A stretch of 64,000 nt of DNA from an uncultured Pseudokineococcus sp. (GTDB lineage Bacteria; Actinomycetota; Actinomycetes; Actinomycetales; Quadrisphaeraceae), in the NCBI RefSeq assembly GCF_947495735.1, contig NZ_CANMAA010000004.1, positions 186,001 to 250,000 on the forward strand. The letters run 5' to 3'. The notes beneath the pieces are model-generated. The model was not told the origin of the DNA. It worked only from the letters and a program-made list of their open reading frames with translations, and searched no databases. This document shows positions 7,655 through 17,642 of this stretch, one piece after another. A program made the position numbers and the translations under genes. The first letter of the stretch is position 1. Every line of letters starts with the position of its first letter.

Positions 7655-9040
7655 TCAGGCGGTGGGCTCGTCGGTCCAGCTGACGCGCGGGCGGGCGTCC
7701 TCGGCGGGCGGGAGCCACGTCGTCGGGTCGGCGACCACCTGCTCGCCGGACCGGATGTCCTTCACCTCGGAGGTGCCGTCCTCCTGGACGAACCACACGA
7801 AGGGGATCGAGCGCCGGTCGGCGAAGCGGATCTGCTTGCCGAACCTCGCCGCCGACGGCGCCACCTCCGTGGCGACGCCGCGGGCGCGCAGGGCCGACGC
7901 CGCGGCCGACGACGCCGCGCGGTGCTCCTCGTCGGTCACCGCCACCAGGACGGCCGTGGGCGTGGGCCGCGACGCCCGCAGGAGGCCGCGCTGCAGGAGC
8001 GGCAGCAGCGTGCGCGTGACGCCGAGGGACAGCCCGACGCCCGGGTAGGTGGTGCGTCCGTCGTCGGCCAGGGCGTCGTAGCGCCCGCCCGAGCACACCG
8101 ACCCGAGGTGCTCGAAGCCCGTCATGCGCGCCTCGTAGACCGTGCCCGTGTAGTAGTCCAGGCCGCGGGTGATCGACAGGTCGGCGACCACCCGGAAGCG
8201 CTCGTCGTCGCCCCCGACGGCGCGGGTCCCGGCGACGACGGCGGCGAGCTCGTCCAGGCCCTGGTCGAGCAGCTCGTCGCGGACCCCGAGACCGCGCACC
8301 TGCTCCACGAAGTCGGTGCGGCCGGGCGCGCCGGTGAGCGTGGCCAGGGCCAGGCACGCGTCGGCCTCCCGCTCCCCCACCCCGACGCCGTCCACGAGCG
8401 AGGCCCGCACCCGCGCCGGCGTGCTCTTGTCGAGCTTGTCGACCTCGCGCATCACCGCGGCGGGGTCGTCCAGCCCGAGACCCCGGTAGAAGCCCTCGAC
8501 GAGGCGCCGGTTGTTGACCTGCATGACCACCGGCGGCAGCGGCAGGCGGGCGAAGACGTCGGCCATCACCTGCGGCAGCTCGGCCTCGTGGTGCGGGGCC
8601 AGCGAGCCGGCGTCCACGACGTCGACGTCGGCCTGGCGGAACTCGCGGAAGCGGCCCTCCTGCGGCCGCTCCCCCCGCCACACCTTCTGGATCTGGTAGC
8701 GGCGGAACGGGAACGACAGCTTCCCGGCGTTCTCCAGCACGTAGCGCGCGAACGGCACCGTCAGGTCGTAGTGCAGCGCGAGGACGTCGTCGGTCGCCCC
8801 GCCGTCGGTCGCGCCGTCCTCGGCGACCTCGGCCAGGCGCCGGACGGCGTAGACCTCCTTGTCGATCTCGCCCTTGCGCAGGAGCACCGACAGGGGCTCG
8901 ACGGCGCGCGTCTCGACGCCGGCGAATCCGTGCAGCTCGAAGACCTCGCGCAGGACGTCCAGGACGTGCTCCTCGACCACCCGCTCCCCGGGCAGGAGCT
9001 CGGGGAAGCCCGACAGGGGTCGGGGGGTGCGCGCGGCCAT
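7655..9040 (-). CDS. hisS: Histidyl-tRNA synthetase
   Basis: A 461-residue class II synthetase that attaches histidine to tRNA(His). Motif 2 is seen in RYQIQKVWRGERPQEGRFRE (near residue 115), histidine-specific motifs in SITRGLDYYTGTVYEA (near 270) and CSGGRYDAL, and an anticodon-binding domain at the C-terminus (about 345-445). The length is slightly over the usual 420-430 because of a C-terminal extension. The ATG start at 9040 shares one base with the stop of the upstream metallo-hydrolase (TGATG), so translation is coupled. The MBL-hisS pairing also occurs in mycobacteria. Confidence 0.97.
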   Translation of the reverse strand: MAARTPRPLSGFPELLPGERVVEEHVLDVLREVFELHGFAGVETRAVEPLSVLLRKGEIDKEVYAVRRLAEVAEDGATDGGATDDVLALHYDLTVPFARYVLENAGKLSFPFRRYQIQKVWRGERPQEGRFREFRQADVDVVDAGSLAPHHEAELPQVMADVFARLPLPPVVMQVNNRRLVEGFYRGLGLDDPAAVMREVDKLDKSTPARVRASLVDGVGVGEREADACLALATLTGAPGRTDFVEQVRGLGVRDELLDQGLDELAAVVAGTRAVGGDDERFRVVADLSITRGLDYYTGTVYEARMTGFEHLGSVCSGGRYDALADDGRTTYPGVGLSLGVTRTLLPLLQRGLLRASRPTPTAVLVAVTDEEHRAASSAAASALRARGVATEVAPSAARFGKQIRFADRRSIPFVWFVQEDGTSEVKDIRSGEQVVADPTTWLPPAEDARPRVSWTDEPTA

Positions 9041-9807
9041 CAGAGGGTCTCCAGGAGGTCGGGGTCGAGCAGGAAGGGGTTGGTGGCGCGCTCGCGCGCC
9101 ACCGTGGTCGCCGGGCCGTGCCCGGGGATCACCAGGGCGTCGTCGGGCAGGGCCAGGACGACGTCGCGGAGCGTGGCGCGCATCGCGGCGCCGTCGCCGC
9201 CCGGCAGGTCCGTGCGCCCGATCGAGCCCGCGAAGAGCACGTCCCCGGAGAGCACGGTGCGACGCAGGCCCTCCGGGAGCGGCGGCGTCCCGGCGGGCAG
9301 GCCGTCGTCGGCCGAGAGGGAGGCGGCGTCCGGGACGTCGTCCACCACGAGGAGCGTCGAGCCCTCCGTGTGCCCCGGAGCGGCGAGGGCGCGGACGCGC
9401 AGCGATCCGGCGGTGACCTCGTCGCCGTCGTGAAGGCGGCGGACCGACGCGGGCGGCTCCCACTCGAAGGCGCCCACCGGGGCCAGCAGCGCGGCGCGCA
9501 GCTGGGGTCCGAGCCCCTCGAGCGGGTCGTCCAGGCGGTGCGCGTCGGCGGCGCCGAGGACGACCGGCGCCCCGGCGAGCGCCGCGACGCCCGCGACCTC
9601 GGCGACGTGGTCCAGGTGCCCGTGCGTGACCAGGACGGCGGTCGGGCGCAGGTGCAGGCGCTCCAGCAGGGGCAGGAGCCGGTCGAGCACCCCGAGGCCC
9701 GGGTCGACCACGAGGCAGTCGGCAGGACGACCGGGCGTCCCCTGCTCAGCGGCCAGGACCGTGGTGTTCGTGCCCAGCACCCGGGCTGGCACGGTTCGCA
9801 GGAGCAC
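9040..9807 (-). CDS. MBL-fold metallo-hydrolase (glyoxalase II-like)
   Basis: A 255-residue metallo-beta-lactamase-fold hydrolase. Metal ligands are THGHLDHVAE near residue 62 (H-x-H-x-D-H), the His of APGHTEGS near 145, the Asp of VLSGDVLF near 190 and the His of IPGHG near 232. It is most like the actinobacterial proteins annotated as hydroxyacylglutathione hydrolase that sit beside hisS; because these bacteria use mycothiol, the true thioester substrate is uncertain. The start is GTG at 9807 with TAGGCT six bases upstream, so the mRNA is probably leaderless. hisS follows with a one-base overlap. Confidence 0.9.
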   Translation of the reverse strand: MLLRTVPARVLGTNTTVLAAEQGTPGRPADCLVVDPGLGVLDRLLPLLERLHLRPTAVLVTHGHLDHVAEVAGVAALAGAPVVLGAADAHRLDDPLEGLGPQLRAALLAPVGAFEWEPPASVRRLHDGDEVTAGSLRVRALAAPGHTEGSTLLVVDDVPDAASLSADDGLPAGTPPLPEGLRRTVLSGDVLFAGSIGRTDLPGGDGAAMRATLRDVVLALPDDALVIPGHGPATTVARERATNPFLLDPDLLETL

Positions 9808-9813
9808 CGGGGG

Positions 9814-9819
9814 AGCCTA
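9814..9819 (-). promoter_or_regulatory. -10 box of MBL-hisS operon (leaderless)
   Basis: TAGGCT on the minus strand is followed by six bases and the GTG at 9807. Confidence 0.55.
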
Positions 9820-9937
9820 TCGGCGCCCGTGCCGCGCATAGACTCGGCGCCGTCCGCCGCGGGGCCACCGCCGCTCCTGCTCCCGGGCAGGCGCAGTCGG
9901 CCGGGTCCGCGGGAGAACCAGGAGCGGGAGGTCCGGC

Positions 9938-10756
9938 GTGGCGCCCAGCAAGCGCGATCGCGACGAGTCACGACGGCGCTACGCGGAGCACCTGCGCCGC
10001 CAGGAGGAGCAGGCGGCGGCGCGCCGTCGCCGCACGCGGCTGCTGGCCGTGGTCGGTGCGGTCGCGGCCCTGGCCCTCGTGGTCGCCGCGGTGCTCACCG
10101 CCGTCCTCGGGAGCGACGACGACGTCCCCGCTGCCGCCCCCGCCCCCACTCCCTCCGCGTCGGCCACCACGGCCGCGCCGGACGCGGACAACCCCTGCCC
10201 CGTGCCCGCGACGGGCGCCGTGACCGACCCGCCGCAGTTCGACGCCGCGCCCGAGCCGGGATCCAGCAGCGCCACCACGGCCGTCATCGCGACCTCGTGC
10301 GGGGACGTCACCGTCGAGCTGCTGCCCGACGCCGCGCCCCAGGCCGTCGCGAGCTTCGCCTTCCTCGCCGAGCAGGACTACTTCTCCGGCACGCCGTGCC
10401 ACCGCCTCGTCACGTCGGGCATCTTCGTCCTGCAGTGCGGTGACCCGACCGCGACGGGCCAGGGCGGCCCCGGCTACTCGTTCGGGCCGGTCGAGAACGC
10501 CCCCGCCGACGACGTCTACCCGGCCGGCACGCTCGCCATGGCCCGCGTGGGCGGCGACGGCGAGAGCAACGGCAGCCAGTTCTTCCTCGTCTTCGAGGAG
10601 TCGTCGATCCCCTCCGACGCCGCGGGCGGCTACACCGTCTTCGGCCGGGTCACCGAGGGGCTCGACGTCGTGCAGACCATCGCCGAGGGCGGCACAGCCG
10701 CCGACGGGGTCGCGCCCGCGCGGCCCATCAGCATCGAGGGAGTGACCACCCAGTGA
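9938..10756 (+). CDS. ppiB: Membrane-anchored cyclophilin-type peptidyl-prolyl isomerase
   Basis: A 272-residue protein: a basic N-terminus (residues 1-33), a single membrane helix (about 35-58), a Thr/Ala/Pro-rich linker (60-95) and an extracytoplasmic cyclophilin domain (about 110-270). Cyclophilin core motifs are CHRLVTSGIFVLQCGDPT, GTLAMARVG and GSQFFLVF; the catalytic Arg is in CHRLV. It would catalyse proline cis-trans isomerisation of exported proteins. A clear ribosome site, AGGAGCGGGAGG, precedes the GTG at 9938. It corresponds in position to M. tuberculosis ppiB, divergent from the MBL/hisS pair. The DUF349 gene overlaps its stop by four bases. Confidence 0.93.
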   Translation: MAPSKRDRDESRRRYAEHLRRQEEQAAARRRRTRLLAVVGAVAALALVVAAVLTAVLGSDDDVPAAAPAPTPSASATTAAPDADNPCPVPATGAVTDPPQFDAAPEPGSSSATTAVIATSCGDVTVELLPDAAPQAVASFAFLAEQDYFSGTPCHRLVTSGIFVLQCGDPTATGQGGPGYSFGPVENAPADDVYPAGTLAMARVGGDGESNGSQFFLVFEESSIPSDAAGGYTVFGRVTEGLDVVQTIAEGGTAADGVAPARPISIEGVTTQ

Positions 10757-12783
10757 GCGACCCCGCGGACGCCCCGCGCGACGACGAGGCAGCGGTCCAG
10801 GAGACGGGTGCCCAGAGCACCCCGGCCCCGGACGCCGCCACCTCCGACGAGACGCCCCCCGAGCCGACGACCCCCGCCACCACGGCGTGGGACGTGGCCC
10901 AGGACATGACCTCCCGGGAGGAGGCCCCCCTCCCCGCGGACACGACGCCCGAGGACTCAGCGCCGGACGGCACGACGCCCGAGGACTCGGCGCCGCAGGG
11001 CGCGGCGCCCGAGGACACGGCCGCCGAGGACACCGGCGCCCGGGACGAGGCGCCCGAGGACACCACCCCGGAGGCCCTCCCCTCCTCCGGCGCGACGTCC
11101 GAGGACGGGGTCCCCGAGGACGCGGCTCCCGAGGACGCGGCTCCCGAGGACGCGGTCGAGGCGGCGACGCCCACCGAGGTGCCGGCGCAGGACGCCGGCA
11201 CCTCGGACGCCACCGCGGCCGAGGGTGCAGCGGCGCGCGACGCCGTCGCGAGCCCGTCCGAGGGCGACGCCCGCCCCGCCCCTCGACCGGCACCCCGCCC
11301 CGGACCGGGCCGCCCGGGCCCGCGCCCGTCGCCGGTGCGGCCCGGTCCGGCCGCCGCCGCGGACCCCGCGGTCGCCACGGCCCTCGGCGGTCAGCCCAGC
11401 GCCGAGGCCGCGCCCGGCAGCCCCGCGGGGTCCGGACGGGGTCCGCGCTCGTCGGGCCGCCCCGGCGGTCGGCGGCGCGAGGAGCGCTCGGGCGCGCCCG
11501 AGGTGAGCGCCGAGCACGCGCCCGAGGACACCGCCCAGTGGGGGCGCGTGGACGAGGACGGCGTCGTGCACGTCCGGACGGCCGACGGCGAGCGGGTCGT
11601 GGGCTCCTACCCCGACGTCTCCGCCGACGAGGCCCTGGCCTACTTCGGGCGGCGCTTCGCCGACCTGCTCGCCCAGGTCGACCTCGTGGAGCAGCGCCTC
11701 GACGTCGCCGACGCCCCGGTCGGCGAGCTCCGCTCCGCGCTCGCCAAGGTCTCCCGCGCGCTGGCCGACGCGACGGCCGTGGGCGACCTGGCCGCCCTCG
11801 CCGAGCGCGTCGACGCCCTGGGGGGCCGCGTCACCGAGCGCGAGCGCGAGGCGAACATCGCCCGCGAGCAGGCCCGGGCCGGCGTGCGCGCCCAGCGCGT
11901 CGAGCTGGTCGAGGAGGCCGAGGCCCTCGCCGAGGCCGACCCCGCGCAGGTCCAGTGGAAGGCGTCCGGAGAGCGGCTGCGCACCCTCTTCGACGAGTGG
12001 CGGGAGCAGCAGCGCGCCGCCGGCACGGCCCGCCTGCCCAAGGGCGAGGAGGACGAGCTCTGGCGTCGTCTCAAGCACGCCCGCAACCGCTTCGAGCGGC
12101 ACCGCCGGCACCACTTCGCCGAGCTCGACGCCCGGCACGGCGAGGCGAAGACGGTCAAGGAGGGGCTGATCGCCGAGGCCGAGGCGCTCTCGGGCTCGAC
12201 CGACTGGGGCCCGACGTCGACGGCCTACCGCCAGCTGATGGACCGCTGGAAGGTGGCCCCGCGCGCGGCGCGCAAGGAGGACGACGCCCTCTGGGCCCGC
12301 TTCCGCGCCGCACAGGACGTCTTCTTCACGGCTCGTGACGCCAAGGACGCCGATCAGCTCGAGGAGGAGAAGGCCAACCTCGTCGTCAAGGAGCAGGTCC
12401 TCGCCGAGGCCGAGGCCCTCCTGCCCGTGCGCGACGTCCGGGCCACGACGGCCGCGCTGCGCGAGGTGCAGGACCGCTGGGACGCCGCCGGGCGCGTGCC
12501 GCGGGCGGACCTCGGGCGCCTGGAGAAGCGCATGCGCGCCGTCGAGCAGGCCGTCCGCGACGCCGACTCCGAGCGCTGGCGCCGCACCAACCCCGAGGCG
12601 CGGGCCCGCGCCGAGGGCGCGCTGGGCCAGCTGCAGGACTCCATCAGCGGGCTCGAGGCCGAGCTGGAGCAGGCGAAGGGCGCCGGTGACGAGCGGGCCG
12701 TCCGGCGCGCCCAGGAGGCGCTCGACGCCCGTCGGGCGTGGCTGCAGCAGGTGGAGCGCGCCGCGGCGGACTTCAGCGGCTGA
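10753..12783 (+). CDS. DUF349-domain protein with long acidic disordered N-terminus
   Basis: A 676-residue cytosolic protein. Residues 1-250 are disordered and acidic with imperfect repeats of the kind PEDSAP, PEDTTP and PEDAAP, then a Pro/Arg-rich stretch. From about residue 260 it is helical and carries several DUF349 repeats, each marked by a W-x8-R-like pattern such as QWKASGERLRTLFDEWREQ, WKVAPRAARKEDDALWARFR and RWDAAGRVPRADLGRLEKRM. The domain is common in actinobacteria but its function is unsettled; a ribosome or chaperone link has been proposed for relatives. The GTG start overlaps the cyclophilin stop (GTGA). Ends with a coiled-coil-like segment. Confidence 0.9.
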   Translation: MSDPADAPRDDEAAVQETGAQSTPAPDAATSDETPPEPTTPATTAWDVAQDMTSREEAPLPADTTPEDSAPDGTTPEDSAPQGAAPEDTAAEDTGARDEAPEDTTPEALPSSGATSEDGVPEDAAPEDAAPEDAVEAATPTEVPAQDAGTSDATAAEGAAARDAVASPSEGDARPAPRPAPRPGPGRPGPRPSPVRPGPAAAADPAVATALGGQPSAEAAPGSPAGSGRGPRSSGRPGGRRREERSGAPEVSAEHAPEDTAQWGRVDEDGVVHVRTADGERVVGSYPDVSADEALAYFGRRFADLLAQVDLVEQRLDVADAPVGELRSALAKVSRALADATAVGDLAALAERVDALGGRVTEREREANIAREQARAGVRAQRVELVEEAEALAEADPAQVQWKASGERLRTLFDEWREQQRAAGTARLPKGEEDELWRRLKHARNRFERHRRHHFAELDARHGEAKTVKEGLIAEAEALSGSTDWGPTSTAYRQLMDRWKVAPRAARKEDDALWARFRAAQDVFFTARDAKDADQLEEEKANLVVKEQVLAEAEALLPVRDVRATTAALREVQDRWDAAGRVPRADLGRLEKRMRAVEQAVRDADSERWRRTNPEARARAEGALGQLQDSISGLEAELEQAKGAGDERAVRRAQEALDARRAWLQQVERAAADFSG

Positions 12784-12793
12784 CCCGGGGGCC

Positions 12794-12820
12794 GGCGGCC
12801 GTCCACAGGTGACGGCCGCC
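12794..12820 (+). terminator. Hairpin terminator after DUF349 gene
   Basis: GGCGGCCGTC (12794-12803) and GACGGCCGCC (12811-12820) form a perfect 10-bp stem with a seven-base loop, eleven bases past the stop. Confidence 0.75.
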
Positions 12821-12846
12821 GCCCGCGGCGGCACCACCCGGTCCGG

Positions 12847-12852
12847 CACGAT
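12847..12852 (+). promoter_or_regulatory. -10 box of the AbiEi-like gene (leaderless)
   Basis: CACGAT is followed by six bases and the GTG at 12859; no ribosome site is visible. Confidence 0.4.
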
Positions 12853-12858
12853 GCGGCG

Positions 12859-13497
12859 GTGCTCGAGGCCCCGTCCCCGGACCGGCAACGGCCGGCACCC
12901 CGCCCGGCGCCGGAGGACCCGCGCTCCGCGGGCACCGACCCGCTGCACCCGGTGTGGACCCCCGGCGGCACGCCCCTGGGTGTGCTGCGCGCGATGACCG
13001 CCGAGGGCCTGCTCGTCGAGCTGCTGCCGCAGGTCTGGGTCGCCGCCGACCTGGCGCACGAGACGGGCGCGCGGGCCGCGGCCCTCGGCGTCCTGCTCCG
13101 GCGCGCCGCGGGGCCCGACGCCGTGTCGGCCCCCGTGGTCCTGCGGGCCGTGGTGGGCCTCGCCGCGGCGGCCTGGCTGCACGGCTGCCCGCTCGTCCCC
13201 GCGCGCGTCGACCTCCTCGTGCCCTGCGGGACGGGGTCCCGGGGCCTGCCCGCGCCCCTGCGGCTGCGGCGGGTCGCCGACCCGGGGGCCGGCGCCGTGC
13301 GACTGGGCGCGCTGCGGGCGAGCGACCGGGCGCGCACGCTCGCGGACCTGCGCGGGCTCGGCCGCGGGCGCCGGGAGGCGGACGCCCTCCGGTGGCTCGA
13401 GCAGCGCTCCGGCACCGTCCCGGACGCCGGCGGCCCTCGTCAGGCGCCGACGGGCTCCTCCGGCGCGGTCTCCCCGCGGCGCCCGGTCGAGCGGTAG
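12859..13497 (+). CDS. AbiEi-antitoxin-like winged-helix protein (weak assignment)
   Basis: A 212-residue protein. The central part (about residues 40-160) has the look of the actinobacterial AbiEi-type antitoxin/winged-helix family: a helix-turn-helix-like [20 protein letters not shown], then a helical stretch with [20 protein letters not shown] and a late [11 protein letters not shown] segment. The N- and C-termini are low-complexity. No toxin partner (AbiEii-type nucleotidyltransferase) is next to it, so it may be an orphan regulator. Its last 58 bases overlap, antisense, the 3' end of relA. The start is GTG at 12859 by the CACGAT-N6-GTG spacing. It could also be just a conserved hypothetical. 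Confidence 0.6.
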   Translation: MLEAPSPDRQRPAPRPAPEDPRSAGTDPLHPVWTPGGTPLGVLRAMTAEGLLVELLPQVWVAADLAHETGARAAALGVLLRRAAGPDAVSAPVVLRAVVGLAAAAWLHGCPLVPARVDLLVPCGTGSRGLPAPLRLRRVADPGAGAVRLGALRASDRARTLADLRGLGRGRREADALRWLEQRSGTVPDAGGPRQAPTGSSGAVSPRRPVER

Positions 13498-15839
13498 ACG
13501 TCGAAGACGCCGTCGACGCGGCGCACGGCGGCGAGCACGTGGTCGAGGTGGCTCGGGTCGCCCATCTCGAAGGCGAACTTGGAGATGGCCACCCGGTCGC
13601 GCGACGTCGTCACCGAGGCTGAGAGGATGTTCACGTGGTTGTCCGACAGGACCCGCGTGACGTCGGACAGCAGCCCCGCCCGGTCGAGCGCCTCGACCTG
13701 GATCTGGACGAGGAAGAGGCTGTCGGCGCCGACGGACCACTCGACCTCGACGATCCGGTCGGGCTGCCCCATGAGCCCGCTGACGTTGCCGCAGTCCTTG
13801 CGGTGCACCGAGACGCCGTGGCCCCGGGTGACGAAGCCGATGACCGGGTCGCGCGGCACGGGGGTGCAGCACCGGGCCACCTTGACCCAGACGTCGTCGA
13901 CGCCCTTGACCACGACCCCGGGGTCCCCGGACCGGCGTCGCAGGGGCGCGCGCGTCGGGGGCACCACGGCCTCGGCCAGGTCCTCCTCGGCGCCGCTCTC
14001 GCCCCCCAGCGCGGTGACGAGCTTCTGCACCACCGAGGCGGCGGACACGTGGCCCTCCCCCACCGCCGCGTAGAGCGCCGAGACGTCCGCGTGGTGCAGG
14101 TCGCGGGCGACGCCGGCGAGGGAGTCGTGGGACATCAGCCGCTGGATCGGCAGGTGCTCCTTGCGCATCGCCTTGGCGATGGCGTCCTTGCCCTGGTCGA
14201 TGGCCTCCTCACGGCGCTCCTTGGAGAACCACTGCTTGATCTTGCTGCGCGCGCGGGGGCTCTTGACGAACATCATCCAGTCCCGGCTGGGCCCGGCGCC
14301 CTCGACCTTGGACGTGAAGACCTCGACCACGTCGCCGTTGTCGAGCGTCGACTCCAGCGGCACGAGGCGGCCGTTGACGCGCGCGCCCATGGTCCGGTGC
14401 CCCACGTCGGTGTGGACGGCGTAGGCGAAGTCGACCGGGGTGGACCCGGCCGGCAGCGCGATGGCGTCGCCCTTGGGCGTGAAGACGTAGACCTCGGCGG
14501 CGTTGATCTCGAAGCGCAGCGACTCCAGGAACTCCCCCGGGTCGGCGGTCTCGCGCTGCCAGTCGAGCAGCTGGCGCAGCCACGCCATGTCGCTGCCCCC
14601 CGTGGCGTGCGTCCCCGGAGCGCCGGTGTCCGCGGGGTCGCCGCCGCTGCGCGCCGAGGCGTCCTTGTACTTCCAGTGCGCGGCGACGCCGAGCTCGGCC
14701 CTCCGGTGCATCAGGTGGGTGCGGATCTGGATCTCGACGGGCTTGCCCTCGGGCCCGATGACCGTCGTGTGCAGCGACTGGTACATGTTGAACTTGGGCA
14801 TCGCGATGTAGTCCTTGAACCGGCCGGGCACCGGCGTCCAGCGCGCGTGCAGCGCACCGAGGACGGCGTAGCAGTCGCGCACCGTGTCGACGAGGACCCG
14901 CACGCCCACGAGGTCGTAGATGTCGGCGAACTCGCGGCCCCGCACGATCATCTTCTGGTACACGGAGTAGTAGTGCTTCGGGCGACCGGTGACGACGGCG
15001 CGGACCTTCGCCTGCCGCAGGTCGGCGGCGACCTGGTCGCGCACGACGGCCAGGTACTCGTCGCGGGCGGGCGCCTGCTCGGCGACCAGGCGCACGATCT
15101 CCTCGTAGACGCCCGGGTAGAGGGTCGCGAAGGAGAGGTCCTCCAGCTCCCACTTGATCGTGTTCATGCCCAGGCGGTGCGCGAGCGGGGCGTAGATCTC
15201 GAGCGTCTCGCGCGCCTTGCGCTCGGCCGAGGCCGCCGAGACGTACTTCCACGTCCGGGCGTTGTGCAGGCGGTCGGCGAGCTTGATGACCAGGACGCGG
15301 ATGTCGCGCGCCATCGCGACGACCATCTTGCGCACGGTCTCGGCCTGGGCCGCGTCGCCGTACTGGACCTTGTCGAGCTTGGTGACGCCGTCGACGAGCA
15401 TGGCGACCTCGTCGCCGAACTCGGCGCGCAGCTGGGCGAGGGAGTAGGTCGTGTCCTCGACGGTGTCGTGCAGCAGCGCGGCCGCGAGCGTGGGCGCCGT
15501 CATGCCGAGGTCGGCCAGGATCGTCGTCACCGCGACGGGGTGGGTGATGTAGGCGTCGCCGCTCTTGCGGCGCTGCCCGCGGTGCGCGCGCTCGGCGACG
15601 ACGTAGGCGCGCTCGACGAGGGCCGTGTCGGCCTTCGGGTGGTTGGAGCGCAGGCTGCGCAGCAGCGGCTCCAGCACGGGGGACGTGCTCGACGGGCGCG
15701 AGCCCAGCCGGGCCAGGCGGGCGCGGAACCCGCTGCCGGCCTGGTCCTCCGGTCGCAGCACCTCCGGCGCGGCGGGCCGTGCCCCGACCACCTCGGACGG
15801 GCTCGTGCCGGTCTCGCGCTGGGCCACCTCGTCGGACAC
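13440..15839 (-). CDS. relA: Bifunctional (p)ppGpp synthetase/hydrolase (Rel)
   Basis: A 799-residue stringent-response enzyme that makes and degrades (p)ppGpp. In order: the HD hydrolase domain with LLHDTVEDT and the active-site region [11 protein letters not shown]; the RelA/SpoT synthetase domain with [23 protein letters not shown] and MYQSLHTTV; a TGS domain ([18 protein letters not shown]); a conserved-cysteine region with [15 protein letters not shown]; and a C-terminal ACT domain. An intact HD site indicates hydrolysis is retained. I choose GTG at 15839 since AGGAGG (15850-15845) lies five bases upstream; the GTG at 15845 overlaps that ribosome site and cannot use it. A possible -10, TAGGCT, lies at 15905-15900. 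apt lies upstream on the same strand, as in mycobacteria. Confidence 0.96.
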   Translation of the reverse strand: MSDEVAQRETGTSPSEVVGARPAAPEVLRPEDQAGSGFRARLARLGSRPSSTSPVLEPLLRSLRSNHPKADTALVERAYVVAERAHRGQRRKSGDAYITHPVAVTTILADLGMTAPTLAAALLHDTVEDTTYSLAQLRAEFGDEVAMLVDGVTKLDKVQYGDAAQAETVRKMVVAMARDIRVLVIKLADRLHNARTWKYVSAASAERKARETLEIYAPLAHRLGMNTIKWELEDLSFATLYPGVYEEIVRLVAEQAPARDEYLAVVRDQVAADLRQAKVRAVVTGRPKHYYSVYQKMIVRGREFADIYDLVGVRVLVDTVRDCYAVLGALHARWTPVPGRFKDYIAMPKFNMYQSLHTTVIGPEGKPVEIQIRTHLMHRRAELGVAAHWKYKDASARSGGDPADTGAPGTHATGGSDMAWLRQLLDWQRETADPGEFLESLRFEINAAEVYVFTPKGDAIALPAGSTPVDFAYAVHTDVGHRTMGARVNGRLVPLESTLDNGDVVEVFTSKVEGAGPSRDWMMFVKSPRARSKIKQWFSKERREEAIDQGKDAIAKAMRKEHLPIQRLMSHDSLAGVARDLHHADVSALYAAVGEGHVSAASVVQKLVTALGGESGAEEDLAEAVVPPTRAPLRRRSGDPGVVVKGVDDVWVKVARCCTPVPRDPVIGFVTRGHGVSVHRKDCGNVSGLMGQPDRIVEVEWSVGADSLFLVQIQVEALDRAGLLSDVTRVLSDNHVNILSASVTTSRDRVAISKFAFEMGDPSHLDHVLAAVRRVDGVFDVYRSTGRRGETAPEEPVGA

Positions 15840-15973
15840 CGGCACCTCCTGAGCGGGCGCCCCGGCCGGTGCCGGAGGCGCGCGTCGTCGCAGGTCTGCA
15901 GCCTACGTCGGGTGCCGGGGCGGACGGCGCCCGCCCGGGCCGCTCGGGGCGGTGGGTGCCCCGACCGGAGGCG

Positions 15974-16510
15974 TCAGAGCCGCAGGAGCGACTCCACCCG
16001 GCGCCCGGGCAGCGCGGCGCGCCCGCCGAGGGCGGCGATCTCCGCGAGGACGACGACGGCCGCGACCTCGCCGCCGGCGCGCTCGACCAGGCGGCACGCC
16101 GCGTCGGCCGTCCCGCCCGTGGCCAGGACGTCGTCCAGGACGACGACGCGACGCCCCGGTCCGGTCGCGTCCGCGTGGAGCTCGATCGACGCCGAGCCGT
16201 ACTCGAGGTCGTAGGACTCGACGAGCACCTCGCGCGGCAGGCGACCCGCCTTGCGGATCGGCGCGAAGCCCGCGCCGGCCGCCACCGCGACCGCCGCGCC
16301 GAGCACGAACCCCCGCGCCTCGACGCCCGCGACCGTGTCCACGTCGGGCGGCAGCAGCTGCGCGAGCCCGCGGACGGCACCCGCCAGCGCCTCGGCGTCC
16401 GCCAGGAGCGGCGTGATGTCGCGGAAGACGACGCCCGGTCGCGGGTGGTCGGGCACGGCCCGCAGCAGCGGGAGCAGCTGCGCCTGGAGCTCCGTCGACG
16501 CGTCAGCCAC
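15974..16510 (-). CDS. apt: Adenine phosphoribosyltransferase
   Basis: A 178-residue purine salvage enzyme converting adenine and PRPP to AMP. The PRPP-binding loop is VVVLDDVLATGGTA near residue 120, and family motifs PDHPRPGVVFRDITPLL (near 20) and VEARGFVLGAA (near 65) are present. The GTG start at 16510 overlaps the end of secF by eight bases, placing apt in the secD-secF-apt transcription unit upstream of relA. The gene is of normal length and intact. Confidence 0.95.
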   Translation of the reverse strand: MADASTELQAQLLPLLRAVPDHPRPGVVFRDITPLLADAEALAGAVRGLAQLLPPDVDTVAGVEARGFVLGAAVAVAAGAGFAPIRKAGRLPREVLVESYDLEYGSASIELHADATGPGRRVVVLDDVLATGGTADAACRLVERAGGEVAAVVVLAEIAALGGRAALPGRRVESLLRL

Positions 16511-17639
16511 GACGCTGCCCCCGCCGCGGCTGGGTGCGCTGGGCCCGAGGGCCGGGCGCGGACGAGGACGCGGGCGTCGACGACGAGGTCGACAGGGCCG
16601 CCTCGGCCGCTCCGCCCTCGGCGGACCCGTCGCCCGCGGACCCGCCCTCCGCGAGCCGGGCCTGCTCGCGCCGGTGCTCGAGGACCTGCTCGGCGTGGGC
16701 CCGGACCTTCGCGTCACGGCTCTTGACGAAGCCCAGGAAGGCGGGGGCGACGAAGATCGAGGAGTACGTGCCGGCCAGGGTGCCGACGAAGAGCGCCAGC
16801 GAGAGGTCCCGCAGCGTGCCGGCCCCCAGCAGCAGGGCGCCGATGAACAGGATCGAGGCGATCGGCAGGGCGGCGACGACGGAGGTGTTGATCGAGCGCA
16901 CGACCGTCTGGTTCACCGCCAGGTTGGCCTGCTCCAGGTACGTGCGGTTCTCGCTCGCCAGCACGCCCGTCGTCTGCTCGCGCACCTTGTCGAAGACGAC
17001 GACGGTGTCGTAGAGGGAGAAGCCGAGGATCGTCAGGAAGCCGATGACCGACGCCGGCGTGACCTCGAAGCCGACGAGCGCGTACACGCCCGCCGTGACG
17101 ACGAGGTCGTGCAGGAGGGCCACCAGGGCCGCCCCCGCCATCGCGACGTCGCGGAAGTACACGCTGATGACGAGCGAGACGAGCACCAGGAAGATCGCGA
17201 TGCCGATCAGCGCCTGCTGGGTGATCTCCTCGCCCCACACGGGCCCGACGAAGGAGGACGTCACGTCCGAGGCGTCGACGTCGTAGGCCTCCGCCAGCGC
17301 GGTCGTGACCTCGGAGGTGCCCTCGGCGCCCAGCGCCTCGGTCTGGACGCGGATGCTGTCGCCGCCGATCACCGAGACCGCCGGCGGCTGCGTGCCCGGC
17401 ACCACCTCGGCGACGGCCTGCCGGGCGAGGTCCTGGTCGGTCGTCGCGACGCCCGAGACGCGGTACTCCGAGCCGCCGCGGAACTCGATGCCGGGGTTGA
17501 AGCCCTTGACCACGAGCACGAGCACGCAGGCCGTGACGACGACCGCGGCGATGGACAGCAGCGTCTTCCAGCGGTGGACGAAGTCGACGGAGCGCCGACC
17601 CGTGTACAGGTCGTTGCCGAGGGCGGCGAAGCTGGGCAC
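16503..17639 (-). CDS. secF: Protein translocase subunit SecF
   Basis: A 378-residue membrane protein that with SecD uses the proton gradient to help complete protein export. TM1 is near residues 27-47, followed by a periplasm-facing domain with FNPGIEFRGGSEY, and TM2-6 at about 140-300 with the SecF signature segments GFLTILGFSLYDTVVVFDKVRE and RSINTSVVAALP. The C-terminal 60 residues are Ser/Ala-rich and poorly conserved. GTG at 17639 lies four bases from the end of secD; the pair plus yajC forms a standard operon. Confidence 0.96.
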   Translation of the reverse strand: MPSFAALGNDLYTGRRSVDFVHRWKTLLSIAAVVVTACVLVLVVKGFNPGIEFRGGSEYRVSGVATTDQDLARQAVAEVVPGTQPPAVSVIGGDSIRVQTEALGAEGTSEVTTALAEAYDVDASDVTSSFVGPVWGEEITQQALIGIAIFLVLVSLVISVYFRDVAMAGAALVALLHDLVVTAGVYALVGFEVTPASVIGFLTILGFSLYDTVVVFDKVREQTTGVLASENRTYLEQANLAVNQTVVRSINTSVVAALPIASILFIGALLLGAGTLRDLSLALFVGTLAGTYSSIFVAPAFLGFVKSRDAKVRAHAEQVLEHRREQARLAEGGSAGDGSAEGGAAEAALSTSSSTPASSSAPGPRAQRTQPRRGQRRG

Positions 17640-17642
17640 GGG

